Source: Algibacter_G agarivorans
Lineage (GTDB): Bacteria > Bacteroidota > Bacteroidia > Flavobacteriales > Flavobacteriaceae
Reading direction: 5' to 3'
Length of the DNA stretch: 64,000 nt
NCBI RefSeq assembly: GCF_039543245.1
Contig: NZ_BAABJJ010000013.1
Span: 1-64,000, forward strand
The notes below the pieces were generated by a model. That model saw only the letters and a list, made by a program, of their open reading frames with translations, was not told the DNA's origin and did not search any database. Below, piece by piece: positions 1 to 7,047 of the stretch (its first letter is position 1; every line of letters begins with the position of its first letter). Made by a program: the position numbers and the translations under genes.

Positions 1-114
1 AAAAGCAATGAAATAAATCAGTAAAATGGTTAGATTTAGTGTGTCCAAAATTTATTTAGGACAGGATTGATTATAAACAATAAAAATTCATGTAATTTAT
101 ATCAAAAAAATAAA

Positions 115-1539
115 ATGAAAATTCTCGTTACAGGAGCAACCGGATATATTGGCAAACGGCTTATTCCGTTTTTAATAAATGAAGGACACCACGTTGTTTG
201 CGCCGTTCGAGATAAACTACGTGCGGATAAAACCTATTTAGAAGAAGAACTTATTGATATTATTGAAGCTGATTTCTTAAAACCTGAAACACTAAAAAAC
301 ATTCCTTTAGATATTGATGTGGCATATTACCTAATTCACTCGATGTCTAATTCTTCTAAAGATTTTGAGTCGCTAGAAGAACGCTGTGCAGTCAATTTCA
401 AAAGCCATATTGAAACAACACAAACTAAACAGGTTATTTATTTAAGCGGTATCACAAACGATAAAGAACTCTCGAAACATCTGAACTCAAGAAAAAATGT
501 AGAAGACAGGTTGGTTTCTAACAATTATGCGCTAACTATTTTCAAAGCAGGTATTATTGTAGGCTCAGGTAGTTCGTCTTTTGAAATCATTAGAGATTTA
601 GTTGAAAAACTGCCGGTTATGATTGCACCAAAATGGTTAAACACAAAAACACAACCACTTGCTGTACGAGATGTTTTATCCTTTTTATCTGGTGCCATAG
701 GCAATCACTCCCTTTACAATAAATCCTATGATGTTTTTGGTCCAGAAATATTAACCTATAAACAATTATTACTTCAATTCGCAGAAGTTCGACACTTAAA
801 ACGGTACATTTTAACAGTACCCGTAATGACACCTAAACTCTCGTCTTATTGGTTATATTTTGTTACTTCAACATCTTACAAATTAGCATCTACATTGGTT
901 GATAGTATGGGTGTGGAAATTATAGGCAAACCAAGTGATATTAATAAAACACTAAATGTCAAACCCTTAACATATAAACAGGCGGTAGAACTTGCCTTCG
1001 AGAAAATAGAACAAAATAGTATTGTTTCCAGTTGGAAAGATTCTATGATTAGCAGTGGCAGATTGCGTAATAATTTGCATAAGTACATAAATGTTCCAAA
1101 ATATGGTTGCTTTAAGGACTATAAAGAAAGACCTGTAAAAGACTCAGAAAAAACCATAAATAAAATTTGGAGCATTGGAGGAAAAACGGGTTGGTATTAC
1201 GGAACTTTTCTTTGGAAAACACGCGGATATATCGATAAGCTTTTTGGTGGCATTGGTTTACGTAGAGGACGCACAAGTCCAACAGATTTAGCCGCAGGTG
1301 ATGCATTAGATTTTTGGCGGGTTATTTTTGCAGACAAAACACAACAAAAACTTCTACTTTATGCCGAAATGCGACTCCCCGGTGAAGCTTGGTTAGAATT
1401 CAAAATTGAAGATGGCCTACTCAAACAAACCGCAACTTTTAGACCAAGAGGACTTTGGGGACGTTTGTATTGGTATAGCGTACTTCCTTTTCATGGGTTG
1501 ATTTTCACGGGCATGATAAACAAACTTACCGAGGTATAA
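115..1539 (+). CDS. SDR-family NAD(P)-dependent oxidoreductase with C-terminal DUF2867-like domain
   Basis: Starts MKILVTGATGYIGKRL, the glycine-rich Rossmann nucleotide-binding loop (residues 6-13) of atypical/extended short-chain dehydrogenases. The last ~130 residues are rich in W/G/R and look like the DUF2867 domain often fused to such reductases. The frame is open from a TTG at 67, but the 16 extra residues have no Rossmann character, so I chose the ATG at 115, which gives 474 aa. It is first in a co-directional run that ends in a photolyase. Substrate unknown; an NAD(P)-dependent reductase or epimerase role in a light/oxidative-stress cluster is inferred. Confidence 0.8.
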   Translation: MKILVTGATGYIGKRLIPFLINEGHHVVCAVRDKLRADKTYLEEELIDIIEADFLKPETLKNIPLDIDVAYYLIHSMSNSSKDFESLEERCAVNFKSHIETTQTKQVIYLSGITNDKELSKHLNSRKNVEDRLVSNNYALTIFKAGIIVGSGSSSFEIIRDLVEKLPVMIAPKWLNTKTQPLAVRDVLSFLSGAIGNHSLYNKSYDVFGPEILTYKQLLLQFAEVRHLKRYILTVPVMTPKLSSYWLYFVTSTSYKLASTLVDSMGVEIIGKPSDINKTLNVKPLTYKQAVELAFEKIEQNSIVSSWKDSMISSGRLRNNLHKYINVPKYGCFKDYKERPVKDSEKTINKIWSIGGKTGWYYGTFLWKTRGYIDKLFGGIGLRRGRTSPTDLAAGDALDFWRVIFADKTQQKLLLYAEMRLPGEAWLEFKIEDGLLKQTATFRPRGLWGRLYWYSVLPFHGLIFTGMINKLTEV

Positions 1540-1570
1540 TAAATCCTTCTTATAGTTCCATAATTTATTT

Positions 1571-1613
1571 TGTTTAACATATTTGTAAATATGTTAAACA
1601 TTTTATATATTTG
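1571..1613 (+). promoter_or_regulatory. Promoter with 30-bp perfect inverted repeat (operator candidate)
   Basis: Arms TGTTTAACATATTT (1571-1584) and AAATATGTTAAACA (1587-1600) are perfect reverse complements around a 2-bp centre. A Bacteroidetes -7 element TATATTTG lies at 1606-1613, and a TTG at 1583-1585 falls 20 nt upstream of it, inside the palindrome. A repressor or MerR-type regulator bound here would cover the -33 element. The predicted start site (about 1620) lies only ~9 nt before the ATG at 1629. Confidence 0.65.
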
Positions 1614-1628
1614 AATAAATAGTTAACT

Positions 1629-2063
1629 ATGATATTGGGCACGACCTATACTAACAAAAAAAAACAGACGCTAATTATCGATCTGGTCGGCAAACCCTTT
1701 TCACTTATAAGATCATTAAAAATGAACGGTATTGGTTCTAAAAGAATGATTATAGATAATGTTAGCATCAATTTAAAACAGTACATGAATTCGGTTCCAG
1801 ATGCCAACTATGCCAATATAGAATTAAGAACAGGCGGTATTCTTATCCATATTAATAAAGGTTTACAAAACTTTACTTGGGCTATTCCTTACTATCAATT
1901 AGTAATTTATAAATCAAATGGAGCAAGTATTCATGCAGCTGGTCGATTTGTTCATTTTAAAAACAACAAAACGTTTCAGGAAAATAAGAATTTTTTCAGA
2001 AAGATGTTAGATGAAAAAATTAAGTATGATAAGCAATATGATTTTGAGCATTTATGGATTTAG
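1629..2063 (+). CDS. Conserved hypothetical protein (144 aa)
   Basis: I do not recognise this 144-residue protein. It is mixed alpha/beta, without signal peptide or transmembrane segment, with a central stretch rich in aromatic and hydrophobic residues (around FTWAIPYYQLVIY) and a basic C-terminal region. It is the first gene after the palindrome promoter and overlaps the next gene, a TIGR03643/DUF2805 member, by 10 nt, so the two are translationally coupled. By position it belongs to the light/oxidative-stress cluster ending in photolyase; its biochemical function is unknown. Confidence 0.7.
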   Translation: MILGTTYTNKKKQTLIIDLVGKPFSLIRSLKMNGIGSKRMIIDNVSINLKQYMNSVPDANYANIELRTGGILIHINKGLQNFTWAIPYYQLVIYKSNGASIHAAGRFVHFKNNKTFQENKNFFRKMLDEKIKYDKQYDFEHLWI

Positions 2064-2326
2064 TAATTCAAGATATTGATAGAATCATTGAAATGGCTTG
2101 GGAAGACCGAACAACTTTTGAAGCTATAAATTTTCAGTTTGGTTTAAAAGAACAAAAAGTGATTGAACTCATGCGAACCGAAATGAAACCAAGAAGTTTC
2201 AAAATGTGGCGTAAAAGAGTTCAAGGCAGAAAAACAAAACATGAAAAGTTACGGACTTTTGAAAAGGGACGTTTTAAATGTTCCCGACAAAAACAAATAA
2301 ATCAGAATAATATATCAAAACGTTAA
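2054..2326 (+). CDS. TIGR03643 / DUF2805 family protein
   Basis: A 90-aa basic protein whose first ~70 residues (DRIIEMAWEDRTTFEAI, then a KEQKVIELMR helix and a MKPRSFKMWRKRVQGR segment) match what I recall of the TIGR03643/DUF2805 family. These are small proteins repeatedly found beside photolyase and SDR genes in Bacteroidota and Proteobacteria. The layout resembles a DNA-binding helical protein, but no function is established. The start ATG at 2054 lies inside the preceding gene (10-nt overlap). The C-terminal ~20 residues are low-complexity and polar. Confidence 0.75.
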   Translation: MDLVIQDIDRIIEMAWEDRTTFEAINFQFGLKEQKVIELMRTEMKPRSFKMWRKRVQGRKTKHEKLRTFEKGRFKCSRQKQINQNNISKR

Positions 2327-2410
2327 ATTGCTATGATTAATATGGTGAAACCAAATTAATTTAAGTTGACTAATAGAAAAAACAATACCAATATAGTAAA
2401 AAATAAAACT

Positions 2411-2635
2411 ATGGATTTAATAAACAGAGCCCTAGAATTTGAAAAAACAAAAATGAGATCATTATCGACTAGCGATCGTGTTAAACTTTCTAGAGAAGCA
2501 AAAACCTTGATTTTGGATTTAAATGAAATTTATAAAGTTAAAAAAGATGAAAAAATCATGGATATCATGAAACGCCTAACGGCTATAAAAAGAAAAGTAG
2601 AAAAACGATTAAAAGGCAAACCATTAACAGCCTAA
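2411..2635 (+). CDS. Small helical basic protein, paralogue of 2804-3019
   Basis: The frame can be read from a TTG at 2366, but the ATG at 2411 gives a 74-aa protein that aligns end to end with the next gene: both start M-[DE]-[LI]-I-[ND]-[RK]-A-L-E-F-E and end in [KR]RLKG[KR]P. It is predicted almost all helical, highly charged and soluble. Family unknown to me. The two paralogues sit in tandem between the TIGR03643 gene and an SDR gene, indicating local duplication. Confidence 0.65.
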   Translation: MDLINRALEFEKTKMRSLSTSDRVKLSREAKTLILDLNEIYKVKKDEKIMDIMKRLTAIKRKVEKRLKGKPLTA

Positions 2636-2746
2636 ATATTTCGTAATGTTCCAAAAAACAATGATTTTAATCATTAAATATTAAATTTTACATAATTATT
2701 CTCCATAAAAATAGAAAATGTCATAGATTTTATTATATTGTCAAAT

Positions 2747-2770
2747 TGTGAAACATAACGTTTTTTCACA
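2747..2770. promoter_or_regulatory. Inverted repeat TGTGAAA-N10-TTTCACA upstream of second paralogue
   Basis: Perfect 7-bp arms (2747-2753 and 2764-2770) in the 168-bp gap between the tandem paralogues. A TTG lies just upstream at 2738-2740, but I do not see a good TAnnTTTG match at the expected distance. It could be an operator or an RNA hairpin. It differs in sequence from the palindrome at 1571. Confidence 0.35.
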
Positions 2771-2803
2771 CATATATTAAAATAGATTAAAGATTAAAAA
2801 ATT

Positions 2804-3019
2804 ATGGAGATTATTGATAAAGCTTTAGAATTCGAGCAACGTAGACACACGTTTAAAACAACTAGTGAGCGTATTGAATCGTCTAGAGAAGTAAAAAACC
2901 TAATACTAAGTTTAAATAACATTTATAAAGAAGACAAAGATCCAGAAATCATGGATTTAATGAAACGCTTAACTGTTATTAAACAAAAAATTGAAAAAAG
3001 GCTAAAGGGCAGGCCATAA
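2804..3019 (+). CDS. Small helical basic protein, paralogue of 2411-2635
   Basis: 71 aa, starting MEIIDKALEFEQRR and ending KRLKGRP. About half its residues match the upstream neighbour (shared ALEFE, SSREVKNLILSLN versus SREAKTLILDLN, IMDLMKRLT versus IMDIMKRLT). All-helical and charged, with no signal peptide. The 168-bp gap before it suggests its own promoter; an SDR gene follows after 24 bp. Function unknown; both copies remain intact, which argues they are still selected. Confidence 0.65.
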   Translation: MEIIDKALEFEQRRHTFKTTSERIESSREVKNLILSLNNIYKEDKDPEIMDLMKRLTVIKQKIEKRLKGRP

Positions 3020-3043
3020 AAAAGAACAAAGCCCTGAAACCAT

Positions 3044-3727
3044 ATGAAAACAATAATTGTTATAGGTGGTAGTAAGGGCATTGGAAATGCCATATTAAAC
3101 AAACTACTCAGTCATTCCAAAGTTTTAAATATTAGCAGAACGGTTCCTGAATTCGAACACGCTAATTTATCTCACTTTTCTTGCGACGTTACTAAAGACG
3201 ATTTACCAAAAATCGAACATGCAGATGGGTTAATTTATTGCCCTGGCAGTATTAATCTTAAACCCATTTCTAGATTAAGTATTGATGATTTTAAAAATGA
3301 TTTTGAAATCAATGTACTTGGTGCCGTAAAAGCCATACAAACCTATTTGCCCCTTCTTAAAAATGGCACAAATCCGTCTATATTGCTTTTTAGTACAGTT
3401 GCCGCTAAATTAGGCATGCCGTTTCATGCCAGTATTTCCACTGCTAAATCTGGAGTAGAAGGTTTAGTAAAATCGCTTGGGGCAGAATTAGCTCCTACAA
3501 TTCGCATAAACGCTATTGCTCCTACAGTAACAAATACGCAATTAGCATCAAAACTTTTACGAAATGACAAAATGGTCGAAAATATTACCCAGCGTCATCC
3601 GCTTAAAAAATTTTTAAACCCTGAAGAAGTCGCTGGAATGGCTGACTTTTTAATGTCCAACAAAGCAGCGTCCATGTCTGGTCAAATATTTGAAATGGAT
3701 TGCGGTATTGTAAGTTTTAAAATATGA
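3044..3727 (+). CDS. SDR-family oxidoreductase
   Basis: A 227-aa classical short-chain dehydrogenase. It has the N-terminal GGSKGIG cofactor loop (residues 8-14), an NVLGAVKA helix, a catalytic serine region (FSTVAAKLG) and a C-terminal SGQIFEMDCG. The usual Y-x3-K is altered: the stretch reads HASISTAKSG, with a Ser/Thr where Tyr is expected and the Lys kept, so catalysis may be atypical. Its TGA overlaps the ATG of the glutathione peroxidase (ATGA, 3724-3727), showing tight coupling. Substrate unknown; similar SDRs accompany photolyase in light-inducible clusters. Confidence 0.8.
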   Translation: MKTIIVIGGSKGIGNAILNKLLSHSKVLNISRTVPEFEHANLSHFSCDVTKDDLPKIEHADGLIYCPGSINLKPISRLSIDDFKNDFEINVLGAVKAIQTYLPLLKNGTNPSILLFSTVAAKLGMPFHASISTAKSGVEGLVKSLGAELAPTIRINAIAPTVTNTQLASKLLRNDKMVENITQRHPLKKFLNPEEVAGMADFLMSNKAASMSGQIFEMDCGIVSFKI

Positions 3728-4263
3728 ATCCATTAAAAATATTTATAGCGACCTTTTTTTCAAAAGGCAACGAATCTCTAAAAATGAATAAAACATCTAT
3801 ATACAACATCCCGATTAATAGGCTAAACGGAAAACCAATTGAACTTTCAAATTTTAAAGGAAAGCACATCCTTTTTGTTAATGTAGCATCTAAATGTGGT
3901 TTTACTCCCCAATACAAAAACTTACAAGCTTTGCATGAACAATACAATGACAAACTCCAAATCATTGGCGTGCCTTGTAATCAATTTGGTAGTCAAGAAC
4001 CAGGGGATGAAACTGCTATAGCATCATTTTGCGAGGTTAATTACGGAGTTACTTTTTTAATCACCGAAAAAGTCGATGTTAAAGGAACAAACCAACATCC
4101 ATTATATGCTTGGCTTACTCAAAAAACACATAATAATAAAAGAAACTCTAAAGTAAAATGGAATTTTCAAAAATATCTAGTGGACGATAATGGTCATTTA
4201 GTAGACTACTTTTTTTCTATAACCAATCCATTAAGTCCTAAAATAACAAAACACTTAAAATAA
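3724..4263 (+). CDS. Glutathione peroxidase family protein
   Basis: Thiol peroxidase that reduces hydroperoxides, in bacteria usually with thioredoxin. The peroxidatic Cys is C58 in ASKCGFTPQY; the catalytic Gln lies in CNQFGSQEPG (Q87) and the Trp/Asn in KWNF, completing the family tetrad. It is encoded as Cys, not selenocysteine. The first 20 residues (up to the Met at 3784) are not conserved-looking, so translation could start at either ATG; the ATGA overlap with the SDR favours 3724. It fits an oxidative/photo-oxidative stress operon. Confidence 0.88.
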   Translation: MNPLKIFIATFFSKGNESLKMNKTSIYNIPINRLNGKPIELSNFKGKHILFVNVASKCGFTPQYKNLQALHEQYNDKLQIIGVPCNQFGSQEPGDETAIASFCEVNYGVTFLITEKVDVKGTNQHPLYAWLTQKTHNNKRNSKVKWNFQKYLVDDNGHLVDYFFSITNPLSPKITKHLK

Positions 4264-4267
4264 CGCT

Positions 4268-4438
4268 ATGTTCGGATTATTCAAAAAGAAAACACAAGTT
4301 GAAAAACTTCAAGACAAATTTAATAAACTCATGAAAGAATGGCATGAGCTATCAAGTATAAACAGAAGTGAAAGTGATAAAAAATATGCTGAAGCAGAAG
4401 CTATTGCAAGACAAATTGAATTACTAAAATCATCATAA
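4268..4438 (+). CDS. Lacal_2735-type small protein (56 aa)
   Basis: A short gene starting at ATG 4268, 4 nt after the peroxidase stop, and ending at TAA 4436-4438 just before the TspO ATG at 4441. The product starts MFGLFKKKTQVEKLQ and ends with a polar helix (SDKKYAEAEAIARQIELLK). This matches my recollection of the Lacal_2735 family, tiny helical proteins found widely in Flavobacteriia. Function unknown. The tight spacing on both sides supports it as a real operon member. Confidence 0.72.
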   Translation: MFGLFKKKTQVEKLQDKFNKLMKEWHELSSINRSESDKKYAEAEAIARQIELLKSS

Positions 4439-4440
4439 AA

Positions 4441-4902
4441 ATGAAGTTGTTTAAAACTATTTTTGTTTTTTCAATAATCAACTTTGGCGCTTTATACATT
4501 GGTAATATATTAATGAATGATGGGCCGCGTACTGCTTGGTATCAAAATCTAAATCAAGCACCTTGGACACCTCCTGGCTGGTTTTTTGGAGTAGCTTGGA
4601 GCACCATTATGATATGTTTTTCAGTTTATATGGCCTATTTATATAAAACTATGCCCAATTCTAAAGTAAAAATATTATTTGCCATTCAATTTATTCTTAA
4701 TGTCATTTGGAATTACATTTTCTTTAATCAACATTTGGTTGGAGTAGCTTTAATTTGCATTATTTTATTAAGCCTTGTTGTTGGCAAATTTTTATTCGCT
4801 TATAAAGACCAATTAAAAACAAAAAGCCTGCTTATTTTACCTTATTTTATTTGGTTAATTGTTGCAACTTCATTGAATGCTTATGTTTTTATTTACAACT
4901 AA
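4441..4902 (+). CDS. tspO: TspO/MBR family tryptophan-rich sensory protein
   Basis: A 153-aa integral membrane protein with five predicted transmembrane helices and the Trp/Pro-rich loop of the family (GPRTAWYQNLNQAPWTPPGW, then VAWSTIM) plus WNYIFF in helix 3. Bacterial TspO proteins bind porphyrins/tetrapyrroles and are tied to light and oxygen responses (established for Rhodobacter). Its place between a peroxidase and a photolyase fits handling of photosensitising porphyrins. Only 2 nt separate it from the preceding small gene. Confidence 0.88.
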   Translation: MKLFKTIFVFSIINFGALYIGNILMNDGPRTAWYQNLNQAPWTPPGWFFGVAWSTIMICFSVYMAYLYKTMPNSKVKILFAIQFILNVIWNYIFFNQHLVGVALICIILLSLVVGKFLFAYKDQLKTKSLLILPYFIWLIVATSLNAYVFIYN

Positions 4903-4920
4903 CAAATCAATAAAAAAATA

Positions 4921-5400
4921 ATGAAAATATACCGTCTTCACAAAAAGCAAAACTTACCTATTACAGTAACACAGGCTTGGGATTTTCTATCAAGCCCTGA
5001 AAACCTTAAAACCATCACTCCAGATTATATGGGTTTTAATATACTTTCAGGAGCAGACAGACCCATGTTTGCTGGGCAAATAATTCAATATATTGTAACG
5101 CCCGTTTTTGGCATTAAAACCAAATGGGTAACCGAAATCACACATGTTGTCGACAAACATTATTTTGTAGACGAACAGCGTTTTGGACCCTATACCCTAT
5201 GGCATCATAAACATTTTATAAAAGAAATAGAAGGCGGTGTAGAAATGGAAGATATAATTGATTATAAAATCCCATTTGGAATTCTGGGTCAACTGGTTCA
5301 TCCTTTTTTAGTAAAACCTAAATTGGAAGAAATTTTTAACTACCGGACACAAAAACTCGAAGCATTATTCGGAGTGTATAACAAAATGGAGCTCATTTAA
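4921..5400 (+). CDS. SRPBCC family protein (polyketide-cyclase/START-like fold)
   Basis: A 159-aa soluble protein with the pattern of SRPBCC ligand-binding proteins often annotated as cell division inhibitor-like: an N-terminal strand, then AWDFLSSPENLKTITPDYMGF, a central FGPYTLWHHKHFI and a long C-terminal helix ending YRTQKLEALFG. The fold binds hydrophobic ligands in a deep cavity; the ligand is unknown. Homologues recur beside photolyase and SDR genes, as here (66 nt upstream of the photolyase). Confidence 0.8.
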   Translation: MKIYRLHKKQNLPITVTQAWDFLSSPENLKTITPDYMGFNILSGADRPMFAGQIIQYIVTPVFGIKTKWVTEITHVVDKHYFVDEQRFGPYTLWHHKHFIKEIEGGVEMEDIIDYKIPFGILGQLVHPFLVKPKLEEIFNYRTQKLEALFGVYNKMELI

Positions 5401-5465
5401 AAGATTTCCGTTGTTATTTATCTTGATCGATAGTTGAAATACGGAAATGAAAAAATATTTTTCCT

Positions 5466-6773
5466 ATGAAAAAAAAAGTTAACATATTCTGGTTTCGTCG
5501 CGACTTAAGATTAGAAGACAATCATGGACTATATGAAGCCCTAAAAGGAAAACAACATGTCCTTCCCATTTTTATTTTTGATTCTGAAATTATAGAACAG
5601 CTTCCAAAAACCGATGCACGCGTTACGTTTATTCATGAAACACTTCAAAATATAAATTCAAAAATTCAGAATGAATTTGATAGTGGAATAGCCATGTATC
5701 ATGGAAAACCTATTTCTATTTACAAGAAATTAATAGAAACCTATAACATTGATTCTGTATACATCAATCATGATTATGAGCCTTACGCTCGAGATCGTGA
5801 TGCTGAACTGAAATTATTTTTAAATAAACATAATATTGAGTTTAAAACTTTTAAAGACCATGTTATTTTTGAAAAAAATGATATTATAAAAAGTGATGGC
5901 ACTCCATATTTAGTCTATACACCATACATGAAACGTTGGAAAGAAACTTTTAGAAAAGAGAATCTTAATCATTATCCATCAGAAGATGTATTGGCTAATT
6001 TAGTTTCAAACAAAGCGCTTTCAAATTTAAATTTGGCTGATATTGGTTTTTCTAAATCTGAACAAAGAATAAAGCCATACTCAGTAACACCAAAACTTAT
6101 ACAAAATTACGAAGCCACTAGAAATTTTCCTGCTCAGGATAGCACCTCAAGATTAGGACCTCATTTACGTTTTGGTACAGTTAGCGTTCGAAACATGATA
6201 AAAAAGGCCATAGGAGAAACCAATGAGATATTCTGGCAAGAATTGATTTGGCGTGAGTTTTTCACGCAAATCCTTTGGCATTTTCCACATACTCAAACTA
6301 AAAGTTTTAAACCAAAATACGATCGTATTGTATGGCGAAATAACGAAACTGAATTTAAAGCTTGGTGCGAAGGAAAAACAGGTTACCCTCTAGTAGATGC
6401 CGGTATGCGACAATTAAACGAAACAGGATTTATGCACAATCGTGTACGAATGTTAGTTGGTAGTTTTCTTTGCAAACATTTATTGATAGATTGGCGCTGG
6501 GGCGAAGCTTATTTTGCCGAAAAACTCCATGACTATGATATGGCGAGTAATATTGGAAACTGGCAATGGGTTGCAGGTTCTGGTGTTGATGCAGCGCCCT
6601 ACTTCAGAATTTTTAACCCCACGACACAAATTGAAAAATTTGACAAACAATTAGAATACATTAACACCTGGGTTACAGATTTACATCAACTTACATACCC
6701 AACCCCTATTGTTGACCATAAATCTGCAAGAGAACGCTGTTTACAGGTCTATAAGGCCGCTTTAAACGGTTAA
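5466..6773 (+). CDS. phrB: Deoxyribodipyrimidine photolyase / cryptochrome family
   Basis: 435 aa. The N-terminal alpha/beta antenna domain starts with FWFRRDLRLEDNHGL. The C-terminal FAD domain carries WQELIWREFF, GYPLVDAGMRQLNETGFMHN and the signature GNWQWVAGSGVDAAPYFRIFNP, with the Trp/Asn surroundings of the flavin and the electron-transfer tryptophans. This fits a class I CPD photolyase that splits UV-induced pyrimidine dimers using blue light. A cryptochrome-like sensory role cannot be excluded. It closes the light-stress cluster. Confidence 0.9.
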   Translation: MKKKVNIFWFRRDLRLEDNHGLYEALKGKQHVLPIFIFDSEIIEQLPKTDARVTFIHETLQNINSKIQNEFDSGIAMYHGKPISIYKKLIETYNIDSVYINHDYEPYARDRDAELKLFLNKHNIEFKTFKDHVIFEKNDIIKSDGTPYLVYTPYMKRWKETFRKENLNHYPSEDVLANLVSNKALSNLNLADIGFSKSEQRIKPYSVTPKLIQNYEATRNFPAQDSTSRLGPHLRFGTVSVRNMIKKAIGETNEIFWQELIWREFFTQILWHFPHTQTKSFKPKYDRIVWRNNETEFKAWCEGKTGYPLVDAGMRQLNETGFMHNRVRMLVGSFLCKHLLIDWRWGEAYFAEKLHDYDMASNIGNWQWVAGSGVDAAPYFRIFNPTTQIEKFDKQLEYINTWVTDLHQLTYPTPIVDHKSARERCLQVYKAALNG

Positions 6774-7047
6774 CGTTAATAATGAGACACTTATTTATTA
6801 ATTACGCTTTCTTTTCGACTTCCTCTAAGACAGCACTAAAAACTGTACATCCCTATGTTTTAAGGGCAGAAAGTTCATTTTACAAACTTCAAATTTAACA
6901 GATAGAGCTTAATTTTGTTAATTTACGCTCAAATGCGCATTGCTAATCTAGTAAGAAAACTCTAATTTCGCCTATCAAAGATTTTGTTTTCATCTAAATG
7001 CAATCTCGCAAATATTTTGACATTAGCAAAAGCAACTAAAAAACGTT

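Noticed and set aside
67..114. N-terminal extension of the first SDR gene from TTG
   Set aside because: The Rossmann loop normally begins within a few residues of the start, and the ATG at 115 gives exactly that.
5420..5440. TTGATCGATAG upstream of photolyase as another regulon box
   Set aside because: It lacks the TGAT-N4-ATCA symmetry and there is no -7 element at the 23-nt distance.
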